Notes: generated by a model from the letters alone, not told the origin. A stretch of 64,000 bases of DNA from Jacaranda mimosifolia (GCA_018894105.1 CM032120.1:33936710-34000709); one strand, 5' to 3'. Positions 37,003 through 50,167 are shown, counted from the stretch's first letter. Numbers and translations: made by a program.

Positions 37003-37113
37003 TTACTGAATGCAAAAGTTAGATGCAGGAAGTCTTGGCAGCGAAGAGTTTTCTACAAGCACTCGCCCAGATTCTAAAGTGGTAAAAGTAAAAATGGCTA
37101 GAATTACAGCGGG

Positions 37114-37123
37114 TATTTATAGG
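37114..37123 (-). promoter_or_regulatory. TATA box of the antisense gene, element 2
   Basis: CCTATAAATA on the minus strand, at the same relative place as in element 1, with neighbouring 'tggtaaaag..aaaaatgg' sequence also shared. Confidence 0.6.
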
Positions 37124-37307
37124 AAGACGGGCATGGCAAACCAAACGGCTGCAATAATGCCTGTAACCGCTATGCCGCCCACGTGCACCATGATGTAACC
37201 GCTCAATAAATGCATCAAACCTTGGTCGACTATCATTAATATCGGTTTCGCTACTTCCCAACGCTTCTCGTTGATTCCTCGTTCAGCCTTGCGAAGTGGG
37301 GGACTCA

Positions 37308-38038
37308 TGATATGGGATGGCCCAAGTGCTTAGGCCCAAACCAGCAAGGCCTAGTATGGGACGGCCTAAAGGCTCGAGCCCAAACCGACAATGCCTAGTT
37401 TGGGGCTCAAGGCCCGTATGTCTCATCGACGATACTCGACCAGATCTGCCCAGGCCCAGCTTGCGCCCAAAGGCCCACAGAACTCCTCAACCTCAGCCGA
37501 CCATATCGGGTCGAGTAGGAGGTCGAGAACAGTACAGTACCCTGCCACCACATTAAATGCACTGACGGGCAACATGCCTTCGTATTAATGGCGCATGCCA
37601 TCCCCCTCACCGTCTGACACAGCAGGCGCTGCTACAGTGTACTATCTTGTCCTTGAAACCTGGAAGGACGGTTAGCTGGAAATATTCAAATAGGAGAAAT
37701 GACCAATTGCCCCTGGTACAAGGCTAAAGGCCCCTAGATGCACCGAGGGGCTTCCCGGACATTTCCCAAAAGGGAGGAGGATATAAATACCCTCAAACCA
37801 ACCTCCTAAAGGTACACACTCATATACACTAAAAAGCCCTTACCCCGCTGCTCGATTTCTGAGGTCGACTTTTACTAACTTGATCGTCGGAGGGCCTAAG
37901 CCGAGGGCCTCTTGGCTAGCCTAACGTTTGCCGTGGTTGCAGGATTCTTCCCTAACTTAGTAGGAACACGAGCCTCTCAGGTTAAGTTCAATCCAGATTC
38001 AAACCCGAATTCTTATCCCGTGGATCGAACCCTCATCA
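37308..38038 (+). repeat. 3' LTR of Tat element 2
   Basis: 731 bp, TG...CA ends, directly after the polypurine tract at 37291-37307 and followed by the right copy of the CCTAT target duplication. Confidence 0.93.
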
Positions 38039-39269
38039 CCTATATAAATACAAAAGAATTGATTATGTATGAGATATTGATTGTTGCTTTGAAATAAATT
38101 TGTTATCAACTATTTTTTCAATAAATATTAAGTTTTTTGGATAAATTTTTTAATTAAATTAAATTTTTTTTTGACTCTTTAAATAAAAAAACTAAGTTAA
38201 TATTTATCAGAGCTCATATTTATTAGATAATTTTATTACTTCATAATATTAGTAACAATATATTAATACATAGGTAAACTATTATAAATTATTATAGTTA
38301 AACTTTTTTTTTTGAGTATGCCACTTATTTTTAGATTAAAACTCAATATCAATAGCATAATATAAACATTAATATAAACATTAGGCCAACATAATATAAA
38401 GATTTTAGTTTCAAATCTTTATTAATATTATATATAAGAGTATTAATCTAATAAAACATTATTAAAGTTCAGATTCAAATCTTTAATGAATTGGATTGCT
38501 TAATTCCATATCCGATCAACTTATTTTGAATTACGAATATTTATAATTGGAAATGATCTATCAAATATTTAATTGGTTAAAAAATCTTAAAATTCAAATT
38601 GAATTTAAATAATGTTCGAATAAATTCAATCTATTGACAACCCTGCTTCAACCTTTACAAAAATTCAGCTAAGTCTCCAATTTCATGCGTCCAAGTGCGA
38701 TCTGGACCCTCAACTCATTTATTGGGCCGTGTAGAGGTCATTTCCTTTATGAGTTGGAGGGTTTCCTTGGGCATGGAGTGTCTTTCGCTCCAATCCACCT
38801 TTAAATCTTTGATCATACGGATCTAAGTCCATCATAATTTGAATTGAACCATTGGCCCTTCAAAAATAAGTCCAATAAGGTCTGTGGGATTTTGTCCCAG
38901 TACCTGAAATATTTAAATATTTTATTTTTAGTAAGATGATAATGATAAATCTTATATTAGTTTTTATAACAAATAATGTACATTTTTATGTTTTCTAATG
39001 TACACAAAATTTTTATATCTAATATTGATTGATGATGTCTCCCCCCCCCCCCCCCCCCCCTTTAAATATACAAATGTTCTATTATGTAGTAAGATGCATT
39101 TGCATATTTTAATACATATTCTATAAATATTTTCAAAATGTAGTCATTTTTTTTGAAAGTATAATGAAAAATAGAAAACTAACTTTTTTATAATGTTTAA
39201 TAATTAATACAACTAATTTTTTTGAGTAAAGAGATAATTTACTAGATTATGATGGAATATATAGATGTA
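38039..39269. other. AT-rich spacer
   Basis: No gene seen. A less AT-rich stretch at about 38640-38910 is probably an old repeat of unknown kind. Confidence 0.55.
39041..39060. repeat. Homopolymer of 20 C
   Basis: An uninterrupted C run in strongly AT-rich surroundings. Its length should be treated as uncertain. Confidence 0.9.
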
Positions 39270-39419
39270 TATAAGATGGTAACCAGAAAAATGTACTCGA
39301 GAAGGTTGAAAGATGGAAAAAGGACTTAAAGAAGTACCTAGAAATTGAAGAACTACCAGGGTTCAAGTGAGTGCTTAAAGGATTAAAAGTTGAGCAGCAA
39401 CATTTATTCTGTATAAAGG

Positions 39420-40518
39420 CGAATTATATAAGAGCTTGATATCGGGACCTCTCCTCAGATGCTTGAGAGAAGTGAATCTGATTATGTAATGAAAGAAGTC
39501 TATGAAGGAAGTTGTGATAATCATTCAGGAGGATGTGCATTGACATAAAAAATCCTTAAGCCCAGGATGATGAGAGATGCGATGGAATTCACAAAGAGAT
39601 GCATGGAATGCCATATACATGCCAATATACTCATAGCCCAGCAGCAACGCTGCAATTGATTATGATTGCCAATCCATTTGATCAATGGGGAATTGACATT
39701 TTAGGACTATTCCCCTAGCAACAGGGCAACGAAAGTTCATCATAGTGGTCGTGGAGCGCTTTTGTAAATAAGTAGAGGTTAAGGTAATAACTAAGATATT
39801 AGAAAGTGAAGTGATGAATTTCCTATAGGAGAATATTATGTCTAGATTCGGCATTCCAAGAGTTCTAATATTAGATAATAGGACTTAATTTTAAAGGAAA
39901 AAAGGTGATTAGTTGGTATAAGGAGCTCAATATCCAACATAACTTCACCTCGGTATGAAACCCACAGGCTAATAGGAAAAAATAGGTCATGAACATAACT
40001 ATATTATAATATTTAAAGACTGGAGTGAGTGGAGCTAAAGGAAATTGGGTGGATGAACTCGCAAGAGCCTAAGGGCTTATTGCACAATCCTTCAAATGAT
40101 GATAGGAGCGCCTCTATTTTATTTGGTGTATTGTTTTGAAGTAGTGATCTGGGCCAAAATTGGTATGCCATCTCACAAAGTTAGTAGGTATGAAACACAA
40201 GATAGTGAATACAAAAGGAGGTTTAAGTTGGATGTGATAGGGAATAAAAGGGAAAGTGCCTACTTTCAAATCTTAGCACAAAAAAGTGCTATAACTGCTG
40301 TCTTCAATGAAAAGAGTCAGACCTAGAAACTTCCAAATGGGGGACTTAGTCATCTAAAAATTAGAAGTCTCCAAGCATGTGGGAGAGCTGGGCCCCCAAA
40401 AGGAGAGGCATTCAAAGTAACAAAAATGACAAAGAAGAAAGCGTATAGGTTGGAGATGGAAGGAAAACCTTTACCAAGACCTTGGCCTATTCAGAAATTA
40501 AGAAAATTTTATGCTTAA
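39420..40518 (+). pseudogene. Integrase remnant of Tat element 4
   Basis: Fragments in several frames match the integrase of elements 1 and 2: FDQWGIDILG near 39675, WYKELNIQHNFTSV near 39910, and a C-terminal RPRNFQMGDLVI near 40318. These are separated by many stops. Confidence 0.75.
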
Positions 40519-40699
40519 GTTTCTTTGCTAAGCACTCTTCTGTTTTGCCTTAAATGAAACTTTTATTAATGTTTTTTTCATTTTGCCTCATGAATGTTGG
40601 TAATGTTCTTGCATTTCATCTTATTTTCATACATAAGCAAAAAATGTTTAAGTGAAGCATAGGGAATTGTGTACCAAGAATAACTTGAGAAAGGTTGAA

Positions 40700-40900
40700 G
40701 ACGCAAAGGTCCCACACTTTACAAACAATGCCATAAACAATTTAAAGAAGATAGAAAACTTATAATTAATGTGAAAAAGACACAACTTTATAGACAACAT
40801 GAAAAAGATAGAGAACTTTGCAGATAATTTGGAAAATACAATTTCATAGATAATTTGAAAAAGAGGCAAAACCTTGCGAATATCCTGAAAAATATTTTGC
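40700..40900 (+). repeat. Degenerate ~29-bp tandem repeats in Tat element 4
   Basis: Five to six imperfect units of the type 'aacttt-atagacaa-tgaaaaagata' lie between the integrase remnant and the antisense-gene remnant. The unit is unrelated to the 66-bp unit of elements 1 and 2, but the position is equivalent. Confidence 0.55.
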
Positions 40901-41519
40901 AATCAGAGAATGATGGGACTGAAAATATTAAGAGTAAACATCGTCAAATTTAAGAGTGGTAAAGTGAGGTCGCACATATAATGAACTTTGTCCAAAAAAA
41001 TACTTGTGGAGAAATATGAATCACAGATGAGATCGTATGTCGCTAGGTCAACCAAAAATAATGAATGGCATACTGTAAAGACTAAGGTGTAAAATGAGAT
41101 CACACATTATCAATTCCCTAAAAAGGAAAATATACACAAAAAGGGCGAGGTTGCATGATATAGGATAAGGTCGCACCTCATCGCTTAGGAGTATGAATAT
41201 ATAACATGGGGATTAAGTAATGTTGATTTGAAATACAGTGCGAAGGTAAAAAAAAATTAAAGTAGAAACATAAGTAAAAAGGTTGGAAAGCAAAAGTTCA
41301 CTGAAAGCACATGATCCTAAAAATGTCTAGTTACATCATAACTTCGATATAAAAAATTATATGATTTAGCCTAAATGAATTCACATTAGCCCAGAGAGCG
41401 AACAAAAAGATTGGCTAGACAAAAATTGAGAAAAGAATGATTCCTAACATTCTTTTTTTTTTCTTTTAGTGATTAGGGATCAAGATAAAGATGAACTTGT
41501 CCTTTGAAAAGTTTGGAAG

Positions 41520-43860
41520 AGATATCGTGGGATAATCTTCAAGCTATTCATTTTCATAAAACTCAAGACGTCCGAGGTCGAACCCTTTCTTCATTCTATC
41601 AAGATATTGAAGTTGTGTTTTAGCTTCACCAAAGGCTGCGAATCTATCTTTTGATGCTTTGTTGAGAACTATGTATTCAGATATAGGAGATCGAGTGAAG
41701 TTTGCCACAACATCATGGCCAGCCTTGTGGAGCATATAATCGAAGGTTTCGGACTTTTGAAAATCAGCCGCACCCTACTTCTTCCCAGCTTTGAATTGAT
41801 GATCCGCTATTCATGGAGTTTATCCTTTAATGAATTGAACTCTTGTCATACTCTAGTCAACTTGGATTGTAAATCCTCAATGCTCTTAGAAAGACGAGCA
41901 ATCTCAGCATCATTCTTTGTTAGCTTGACATCACGAAGTAAAAGAGAAACACCAACTTTTTTTGAATTTGGCAGTGGTAAGCTCAAAAGCAGCTTTAGAC
42001 TATGGACAACCATGAAAGCATCGCGTAGATAAATATTAAGCTCAACTTTTCATTCACACCATATAATACTTTGCAAAATTATCTGACATGTAAAGGCTGC
42101 CTCATGCACACAACATAAGTATATCATAATCACTGACCTAAAAGTAGCAGCCGTAATGAAATAATGACGATCTTAATAGGAGAGTAAGAGAAATAGATCT
42201 ACCTACATCAGATTGTGGGCTATGTTCTCCTTAATCCTAATAAGGGTAGTATCAGCTAAAGTAACTTCGTCTCTCGTTGATCACACAATGGTGAAGGTTG
42301 TGCGTATCCATCCCTATGACCCATGCTAAAGTGGAAGGACCTAAAGCTATGAATTTAGGATTTGCAAGGAATATTCTTGCGAGAGAAGCTCTCAAATCCA
42401 TAAATTTGGAAGTCCATAGTTGAGCATTATGTAGCATAATGGAGTCGTCACCATCATCGCTGTAGGAGTAATTTTAGAGCTCTCTCAACCTTTATCCTTG
42501 AATTTATGATCTTCTTTTTTTTTTCCCCTTTGTCTTTTGATTTGTGCTCTTTGTCTTTACTCTTCCTTTTACTGCACGCCTTTTTATGACCATGATGCTT
42601 AGAAGGGAAATTAATGTGCGATCCTTTACCAATAATTCTAACTGAGTCCTCGTCCTCATCGCTAATACATAGTGGTAAGTGAGGTCAACGAAGAGGTGTG
42701 GCACCACGAGATGGAGAAGACAACTTATCCATGGTGATTAGCACCCCATTCACTGGAAGAGGTGTAGGGGGGTCTCTGCTTAGGTGCCAGAACTTTGGTT
42801 TGTGGTTGGAGTGGCATGACATGAAACTTTATAGTTATTAGGAGAGGCTAGGGCTTTCTTTCTTGCAAGTTCAACTTCCGCATCCTCGCTCATTTTTTGA
42901 GCCATGAAAGCTATCATAGTAGCGCACGAGTTCATATCTGTAAAAGAAAAACAAAGTAAAAAATATATAGAGATTAAAGGAAATAAGGTAAAAAAAAATG
43001 GATAATTACCCAAGGTACTATGAGGTTGAATAGGTGCGGGAGAGAGGTTAGATCGGCTAATTTAAGAACTTTTTTAGTATGAGAGAGGGACTAAAAAATG
43101 ATGATCAGTTATGGAGTCTTCCACAACCCTCTAATCCCAAGAAAGCTTATATGAGTTGGTGAAGTTAGGTTTGTCAGTTCACTATTCTGTGGGCATGTTC
43201 GATAGATTGCGTAAGGGAACATTGAGGAAAAATTATTTTTATTTATAGGACCTAGTTAAGGAGCGAACTTTTAGTCAAGAAATATGCATGAGGTCGAGTC
43301 GTCACATAATAAAACCCTCAGACTCCCAGCCTCGCAAAAATTTCATGTGAAATAAGTTCTAAAAATTTAAAATGGAGTGTTCAAGGTCGAAGTACTTCAT
43401 TATTATGATGAAGCCTAGAATGTTTCTGATAGAATTGGAAATTAACTGAGTTAGGCAAGCAATCGGCTCATCTATGGGAAAGAAGAGACCTACTTTCAAC
43501 ACAGGAACATGGAAAGCCAAACATTTAGATGGATGATTGTCCATGGTTTGACCTGGTTGAGGCTTTATTATCTTGTAAATTGGTGGAATAGAAAACCATT
43601 TTTGAAGCTTGGAAATTATTCTATTATAGAAAAGAGACTCCACAGTGACATGCTCTTTTGGGTCATAAACCTTAAGAGGAGGAATGATTATGCATTGGGA
43701 ATTATTATTTAGGGTAATGCTCTGTTACTACTTCTTATCTCCGGAGTATCACAATTGACGACCTTTTAGGGGCATTGACCAAGCTAGAGCTATAACTAGA
43801 GTTGCTGGATCTATGACTACTTGACGACCTAGATTCGCTACTAAAAGAGGAAGAAGAATT
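41520..43860 (-). pseudogene. Antisense-gene remnant of Tat element 4
   Basis: On the minus strand, 43643-43359 carries LKVGLFFPIDEP followed by a segment aligning with CGLRFPLGDS...CITQLLPN of element 1. 43013-42780 matches the start of exon 2 (MNSCATMIAFMAQKMSEDAE). A Lys-rich block (42707-42504) corresponds to the basic linker. 42437-42252 and 41980-41544 correspond to the end of exon 2 and the coiled-coil exon. Similarity is weak but the order is conserved. Confidence 0.6.
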
Positions 43861-43979
43861 ATATATCATAAATAATAAATGAATGAAGTAACATAAATCA
43901 CTTAGGAGATGATCTTAGAAAGCAAAGTAGGTTGACACTTAAAGCTTGAATGTTGCAGCAAATAGATGTAAGGTTTCTA

Positions 43980-44294
43980 GGCCATGTTTGGTTTCATTTC
44001 CATAGCACCTTTTTTCATTTTCTACTGTTCTAGAAATGAAACACATAACTTTTTACATGTTTTCACTTAATATCATTTTAATTTTCATTTTCAAAAGACA
44101 TTATTCAATAACTTATATATCTTTTCTCTCTATTCCATTATTTCTATTTCTTTCCACCTACAACCTATTAAAACCAACACAATCATTATTTTCTAACAAT
44201 CTATCCAAATACAAACTCATTTTCAACTCATTTCCACTAACTAACTTTTCAAATTTTAGAAATGATGGAAATGAAAATAAAACCAAATGGGGCC
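43980..44294. mobile_element. MITE with GGCC...TTTGGTTT inverted ends
   Basis: Left end GGCCATGTTTGGTTTCATTT, right end read on the other strand GGCCCCATTTGGTTTTATTT; both run into 'cattttccat'-like sequence. Flanks CTA and TAA do not form an exact duplication. It lies between the antisense-gene remnant of element 4 and a TATA-like run at 44332-44345. Confidence 0.6.
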
Positions 44295-44879
44295 TAAGTT
44301 TTTAAGTGTGAAAGATTCAAATGAAGCTAGGCCTATATATATATTGATCACCTTGGTGAAGGCGTCTGATCAACAGCTAAGGTTAAGTGAAGTGTAATAG
44401 ATTCAATGGTTTCTAGCGAATGCTCTTGAAATTCAACGTTTGAGATAAAAAAGGTGTTAGAATATCTAAATTCAAAATTTTGGGATAAAGAAAAGGCGGG
44501 AAACGATGTGGAAGAACAAAGATATCAAGAGACCGCGACCTCAGGAGTCATGACCTCGAGCACAGTAACTACACTTCTTCATTTTTGTAAATGATTTATA
44601 GTTTTTGGCTTGACTTTTTGGGGTTCGTTGGATGTTGGCCAACGTGGTTATGGATTGTTAATGATCAAAATTGCCTCCCAATAGAACTTGATTTTCTTTC
44701 TATTTGCCTTAAACCATCTTATTAAACTAACTTCTTCCAAATCCACTACTCCATGTGAAAGGACTTTAGCGTGAAATGGCCACAACCATTATGATTTTAG
44801 CTTTATAGATAACCACTTGAAATGAAAGTTGTAGAATAATACCTATTGATCTAGCTTGAAATGGTGTCTTAAAATTTTT

Positions 44880-47130
44880 AGACTACCCTTATTTTTAGTC
44901 TTTCCTTTATATGGCTTGACCTCTTTTTTTTACCACATAAACTGCAAAACGCTTGTCAATATTCCTTAGAAAATTAAATGCTTTGGAAACATTAAAGGTT
45001 ACCTTTTTGTCTTGGGCCATCATGGTTAGTTCACTTTTTTTTTTTACATTTATGAGAGTTCTACCTATGGTCAAAAAGTGTCTCCCAAATATGATATGCA
45101 CTTCAGTATCCTCCGCCATGTCTAGCATAATAAAATCTACAGGGAAACAAACTTATCAACTTTACCAACATATCTTCAATTGTTTAGTTAAGATATGTTA
45201 ATGTTCTATTAGCAAGTTGCAAGTTATGCTAGTTAGCTTGATGTCGCCCAATCTAAGTCGCTGGTAGATGGAATGTGACATCAAATTTATGCTTGCCCTC
45301 AAATCTCATAGTGCCCTTTTGGAAAATTTAGTACCAATTTTGAATAGTATGGTGAAACTCCCAGGATCCTTTAGTTTTGGGAGTAACCTCTTTGGATGAT
45401 TGCACTGTATTTCTCTGTGAGAGCCATTATCTTAAATTCACTCGAATGCCCTTTTTGAGATAAAATGGCTTTCATGAACTTCACATAACTCAGCATTTGT
45501 TATAAGGTTTCAACAAATGGAATATTTATGTGAAGTTTCTTGAAAACCTCCAAAAATTGCTAAAATCGCTTATCCAGTATTTGCTTCTTAAGCCTTTGAG
45601 GAAAGGATGGAGGTGGTCTGATAGGTTTAACTTCTTCAATTTCCTACTTTTATCCTTTCCCTTCTCAACTAGTGATTCTTCTTCCATTTCTTCTAAGAAT
45701 GAAAGACCTTCTAAAATTCTTGCAACTTTTTGTCATTCTTTAAAGTAACATCATTGAAGTGTTCTTTGTCTTCTTATTTAGGATTCATCTCAATATCACT
45801 CAACAAAGCTCCTTGCTGTCTTATGTTCAATGTAGTTGCCAACTGTCCCATTTACAATTTCAGTGTTCTGATTGAAGCTAAATGGCTTTGATGAGTTGCA
45901 TCAGTCTTTGCCATAAATTGCATGAACATTTTCTCTAAAGATTTCTTCTTTTCTTGTTGCTGAAAGCTTGGTGGTGGATGTGGTTTATGAGCTAAAAGTT
46001 TTTCCTTGGTTGTTGCATCATGAAAAGTTGGGGTGTTTCTTCCATCTAGTATTTTAAGTATTTGAGTCTAGATTCTTTTGATTCCTGTTGAAGTCCCCGA
46101 TAAATTACTTTGTTTCCAAAATATGATGACATTGATCACTCAAATGCGCTTCTCCCCAATTTTCACTAGTAATATACGGTTTCTCCATTGCTTGAACTTG
46201 TTGTACCGCTTGGGTTATGAGACTTGCAAGTGTGTTACCTTTCTTCATTAAAGCTTTTATCTGTGTGGTCAAAGACGTAGCAGGATTTTCCTCATAAACT
46301 CCTGCAGCTTTATTAAATTGGATTAATCTCTCAGTTGGCCACTGATAATTGTTTGTTTCCATCTCTTTAATAACTCAAATATTTCCCCTATTTTTTTTTG
46401 GGCATAAATGTACGTCTTGCACTGACATAAAATTTTCCTTGGTTTGTGCAAATAACTTATTGTAGAACATTTGCACTTGAAGCCATTTTCTCAATTAATG
46501 ATCAAGACATTTTCTTAGCATTTCATCATATCTTTCCCACGCCTCATAAAATGTTTCATGATCAAATTGGCAAAGGAAGTAATCTCATTCTTCAATTTGA
46601 CTATTTGTGATGATGGGAAAAACTTAGGCAAGAATCTTTATGCTAAATCTTCCCATGTGGTAATAGATCCGAAGGCAAGGATGCCAACCAAATATTTTAT
46701 TTGTCCTTCAGTAAGAATGGGAACAACCTCAATCGGATTTCATTGTTTGAAACTCCAATATATTTTAAGGTATTAGAAATCTCCAAAAAGTTAGCCAAAT
46801 AAGCATTCGGATCTTCTATTGGAGACCCTCGAAACTGTATTGAACTCTATACCATTTGAATGATGGTTGGCTTGATTTTGGAATTATTTGCCTAAACAGG
46901 TGGCTTGGCAATTCTTGTGTGAAAGCCTTGAATTTACACGATAACATAATCCCCGAGATCTCCATCTTCCTCTACCATTTCTGCAGTATCCTTGTTTGTT
47001 CGCTGAAGTGCTCGTCTATGTCTTTTACAGGTTCTCTCAATTTTTGGATCAAAAGGCATTCATTTTGGCTCCTGAGTATCCTACATATAATTGTAGAGAT
47101 CCTTGAAATAAACAGAGATAATAAAATTAA
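44880..47130 (-). pseudogene. Athila-like gag-protease (broken)
   Basis: Gag fragments on the minus strand include FYEAWERYDEMLRKC near 46550 and NNYQWPTER near 46355, both characteristic of Athila gag. The protease region at 45128-44907 reads LDMAEDTEVHIIFGRHFL...LINV, matching the conserved end of Athila protease (usually ILGRPFLATG). Many stops and frameshifts are present. Confidence 0.8.
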
Positions 47131-47227
47131 ATAAATAAATAAAGGAAAACTTTGAATTAAAACATGGTTCTTAAAGTTAATATTATTAGAAATAAAATAA
47201 TTTTAGATCCCCGATAATGTTGTTCGT

Positions 47228-48412
47228 GCCCAAAATGAATTACGCAAATAGTCAGGCAAACATACGTGTCGCAATAAGTAATAAAGTGATCAGAGGGTGT
47301 CTATCCCATGAGGAAATAAATTTTTTGCTACTAATTAATTACTGATTTATCACACACTTGTTTTATTCAAATAAAATAAATTATGTTGAGAATAAAATTT
47401 AAACTATGAAAATAAAAAATTGTACTGATTAAGTTTTTCTATCAGGATTTGAAGCTTAAAATTATGATTTCATCAATCAAATTAGTTGATTATATAATTT
47501 TCCCCCGATGAAATTAATAACAAGTTCATAGTTTTTAGTCTTATGCAATGACGGGGTTCATCTAAATTATCCGCAATCAAATCCCTAACTTATTCAATTC
47601 ACCAAATTCCTATGTGAATTAAATAAATTATGGATGGGTTTGAACTACTCAATTAACTACATAGGGAAAACATGTATATTCCCATCCTATTCACAAATTA
47701 ATTAATTCAATTACTTGAACAATTAATTCTAGGCTTTTCTATTGTCAAGCAATCTCTTGGTTTTCTTTTCTGAGATTCCTCTAGGGTTTAAAGATGCATT
47801 TGACTATTAATCAAACAATCAAATAGAAAAATCCTACACTAGAAGAAATAACTCACAATGCTACTAATTTCATGGAAAAGATATCATGCATCAATTTGTT
47901 CGGAAGAATTCATTATAATCCTAGAATAACGATTAGTTCATGATTAAATTGTCAAAAAAAACATAAAAAAAATGAAACATTATATCAACTCTAGAATTGG
48001 GGAAAAAAAGGGGTAAAGGGAGAATAGGAAACTCTACGCCTAGATGAATATGACCTCCACTTTGTCCTCCTCTGGACCTAATTTTCTCTAGTCTCCCACA
48101 CAAAATCAAAATTAGATACTAACTACATGTTTGAAATGCCCATTTATACTAATTAATAGAGTCTCCTAAATAGAATAAGACTCCAATGAATAAAAAAACC
48201 CTTTTGCCAGTCCTTAATTAACTCAGAAAAAGTTATCATGCTAGCATTCCGACTAATTTGTGCTAATTTTTCCTCTTTTGTAATTCCTCAACTCTTGCTC
48301 TTGTAATTCTAGACTTTCATCAATTAGCAAAGGAATTATAATTTTTAAGCACTAAAATTATTTTTCAAGTTCTAAATATGATATTAAAACTAATAATAAT
48401 TAGGACTTAACA
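47228..48412 (-). repeat. 5' LTR of the Athila-like fragment
   Basis: On the minus strand it starts TGTTAAGTCC and ends GGGCA. It is followed by a decayed primer-binding site with the conserved CGGGGATC core (about 47209-47220). The ends are inferred from TG...CA and the position of gag, since the second LTR is missing. Confidence 0.5.
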
Positions 48413-49042
48413 GTGTTGCAACAACTCCATGGCAACTCCTGCAAGACTAACAAGAAGCATTGTACACCAAGTCTTAGTAAATTTAATTTAATGCATGATA
48501 CATACAAAAGATACTAACTTGTGTAATGTTTCATGTGCAAGACAAAGGTAAAGGAAAAGAAGTCATTTAGATGTGTCCAAAGACTCTTATGTTTGGAAAA
48601 AGTTGAAGGCGATGAAAAAGCTACAGTAGTGAAGGCGATAACAGCTAAGAGTGAAGCCAATCACAAAGGTAAAAATGCAACTCTGAGAAAGCCTATAATA
48701 ATTAAACCTCATGTGAGTAAAGTGGCTGTGATTGAATCAAAAAACAAAGCTAGCAATGCTGCTCCAAGCTAGGCCATAGTAGCAAGGAATGTTCTAACTA
48801 CAGCACCAATAAGCAGCAAAGGAACAAGCAAGCTTGATGACACATGTCATAAGCACTCAGACTTCTGTACCATTTAAGTAAACTAGTGTAGAGGCCTCCA
48901 AGAAACAACGTTACAAAAAATGTTAGGTTCAACACCAAAAAAAAAGAGAACACAATCCAATAAAGTTATTTCAACAAGAAGATGAAGCAGCATGCTATGC
49001 TCAAATGTAATCTTGAATTATTTTGGAATTATTGAATCTTAG
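48413..49042. other. Spacer with a short Lys-rich open frame
   Basis: An open frame at 48533-48772 (79 codons, Lys/Ala-rich) has no recognised similarity and no gene-like context; it may be a fragment of an old element. Otherwise nothing is seen. Confidence 0.4.
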
Positions 49043-49957
49043 TGATGAGGGTGTAAAATGTTTAGAAGTGTATTGGGCTAAGGTCTAATCCAAACGACCA
49101 AGTAGCAGGTCGATAGAAGTGCTTGGTGATATGATGGGGTCAAGTCTTGCAACCACTAGAAAACGTCAAGCTTGCTGAGAGGCCCTCAGCTAAGACACTC
49201 TAACGCTCAAGTCAATATAATTGACTAGGAGATAGAGTAGCAGAGTAAGGGCTTTGAATGATAAAGAGCATACCTTGCTGAAGGCTAGCAATGGGGTATT
49301 TATAGCTTTCCTGGGGTAATTGATATGTTTATGGTGCCCTAATTGCATAAGAAAGGCCTTTGTCCTTACTTGAGGACCTTTTAGTTTTCTCCAACTTATG
49401 TACTATTTCAGGTGGCACCATCTCTAGTTCCTAAGGACAAGGAGGTACTGGTGGTGGCGTGTGCTAGCCTGGCGCGGTAGAAAAAGTGGTACTAGTGGTG
49501 GCATATGTCATTAATGCGGAGGCACGCCACTTGGCAAGGCATTTAATGTGGCAAAGAGGCTATCACTCTTGATCGACCTCACCGGTCAAGATAAATACTT
49601 ATCTGTGAGCCATCTGTAAACTCTGGTCGATAAATGACACTCTGCTATATTCAAGTCTCCCTTAGCTGAATACTAAACGACTTATCCTTGATGGCAGTCG
49701 ACCATAACTTGGTTGGTAGGGCGGGTGCTGGTATTCGCTTTGATGGATAAGGCCGAGACTCGATCAACCATGACCTGATCGATAGGGTGAGTGTTGGTAT
49801 CTGCTTTGATGGATAAGGCCCAGTGAGGCCTAGACCCGATCGATAATATGGCTGGCCCTTAACAAGTTGGGCTTAATAGGTACGTGGGCCTTCTTACACC
49901 ATATCTCTACCCTGATCGAGTGTTATTGGATAGGCCAGTTGGGTCTATCCCATATTA
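49043..49957 (-). repeat. 3' LTR of Tat element 3
   Basis: 915 bp on the minus strand. It begins TAATATGGGA where related LTRs have TGATATGGGA, so the terminal TG has decayed to TA; it ends ACCCTCATCA. TATA box on the minus strand at 49297-49304. It shares the U3 block (about 49490-49545) and the U5 end with the other Tat LTRs. Confidence 0.82.
49698..49829. repeat. 66-bp duplication inside the LTR of element 3
   Basis: Two copies start at 49698 and 49764 and share TCRACCAT and GCTTTGATGGATAAGGCC. Confidence 0.8.
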
Positions 49958-50167
49958 TGAGTCCCCGCTGCTTCTGAGTCTTGATCAAGAGCACCAGCAA
50001 GAAGGAATAGGGAATAGTTTATCAGAAAAACTGAATATGCTCGACGAGGGTTTAAAAGTGCCGACTAGGGTTTTAGTGTATTTAATGCATCTATTACATT
50101 GGGTCACGAAAGCGTCAAGCAACGACTGCATAATTATTGTAGCCATTTGGGTTACCGTACATTGATG

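Larger units (their letters stand above)
28005..38038 (+). mobile_element. Tat element 2: Ty3/gypsy LTR retrotransposon
   Basis: A 10034-bp insertion with LTRs of 732 and 731 bp and a perfect target duplication CCTAT (28000-28004 and 38039-38043). Gene order and sequence are closely related to element 1 but the LTRs are longer and differ. By eye the two LTRs differ at roughly 50 sites (about 7 percent), so it is probably somewhat older than element 1. It has lost the second RNase H by deletion and carries stops and frameshifts throughout. Confidence 0.93.
39270..43860 (+). mobile_element. Tat element 4: highly decayed internal region
   Basis: Integrase remains on the plus strand (39420-40518), a short-period repeat block (40700-40900) and antisense-gene remains on the minus strand (41520-43860) follow one another in the same order as in elements 1 and 2. 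No LTR, gag or RT could be recognised, so the borders are approximate. Confidence 0.65.
44620..48412 (-). mobile_element. Athila-type Ty3/gypsy fragment (5' LTR, gag, protease)
   Basis: Minus-strand order: LTR 48412-47228, primer-binding-like sequence, gag, protease, then truncation before RT at about 44620. Only one LTR is present. Confidence 0.7.

Noticed and set aside
14146..38038. Elements 1 and 2 as one large compound element
   Set aside because: Each has its own pair of matching LTRs and its own perfect target duplication (ATTAC; CCTAT), so they are independent insertions.
48533..48772. A small host gene for a Lys-rich protein
   Set aside because: Only 79 codons, no start or promoter context, no splice sites and it lies between two decayed retrotransposons.
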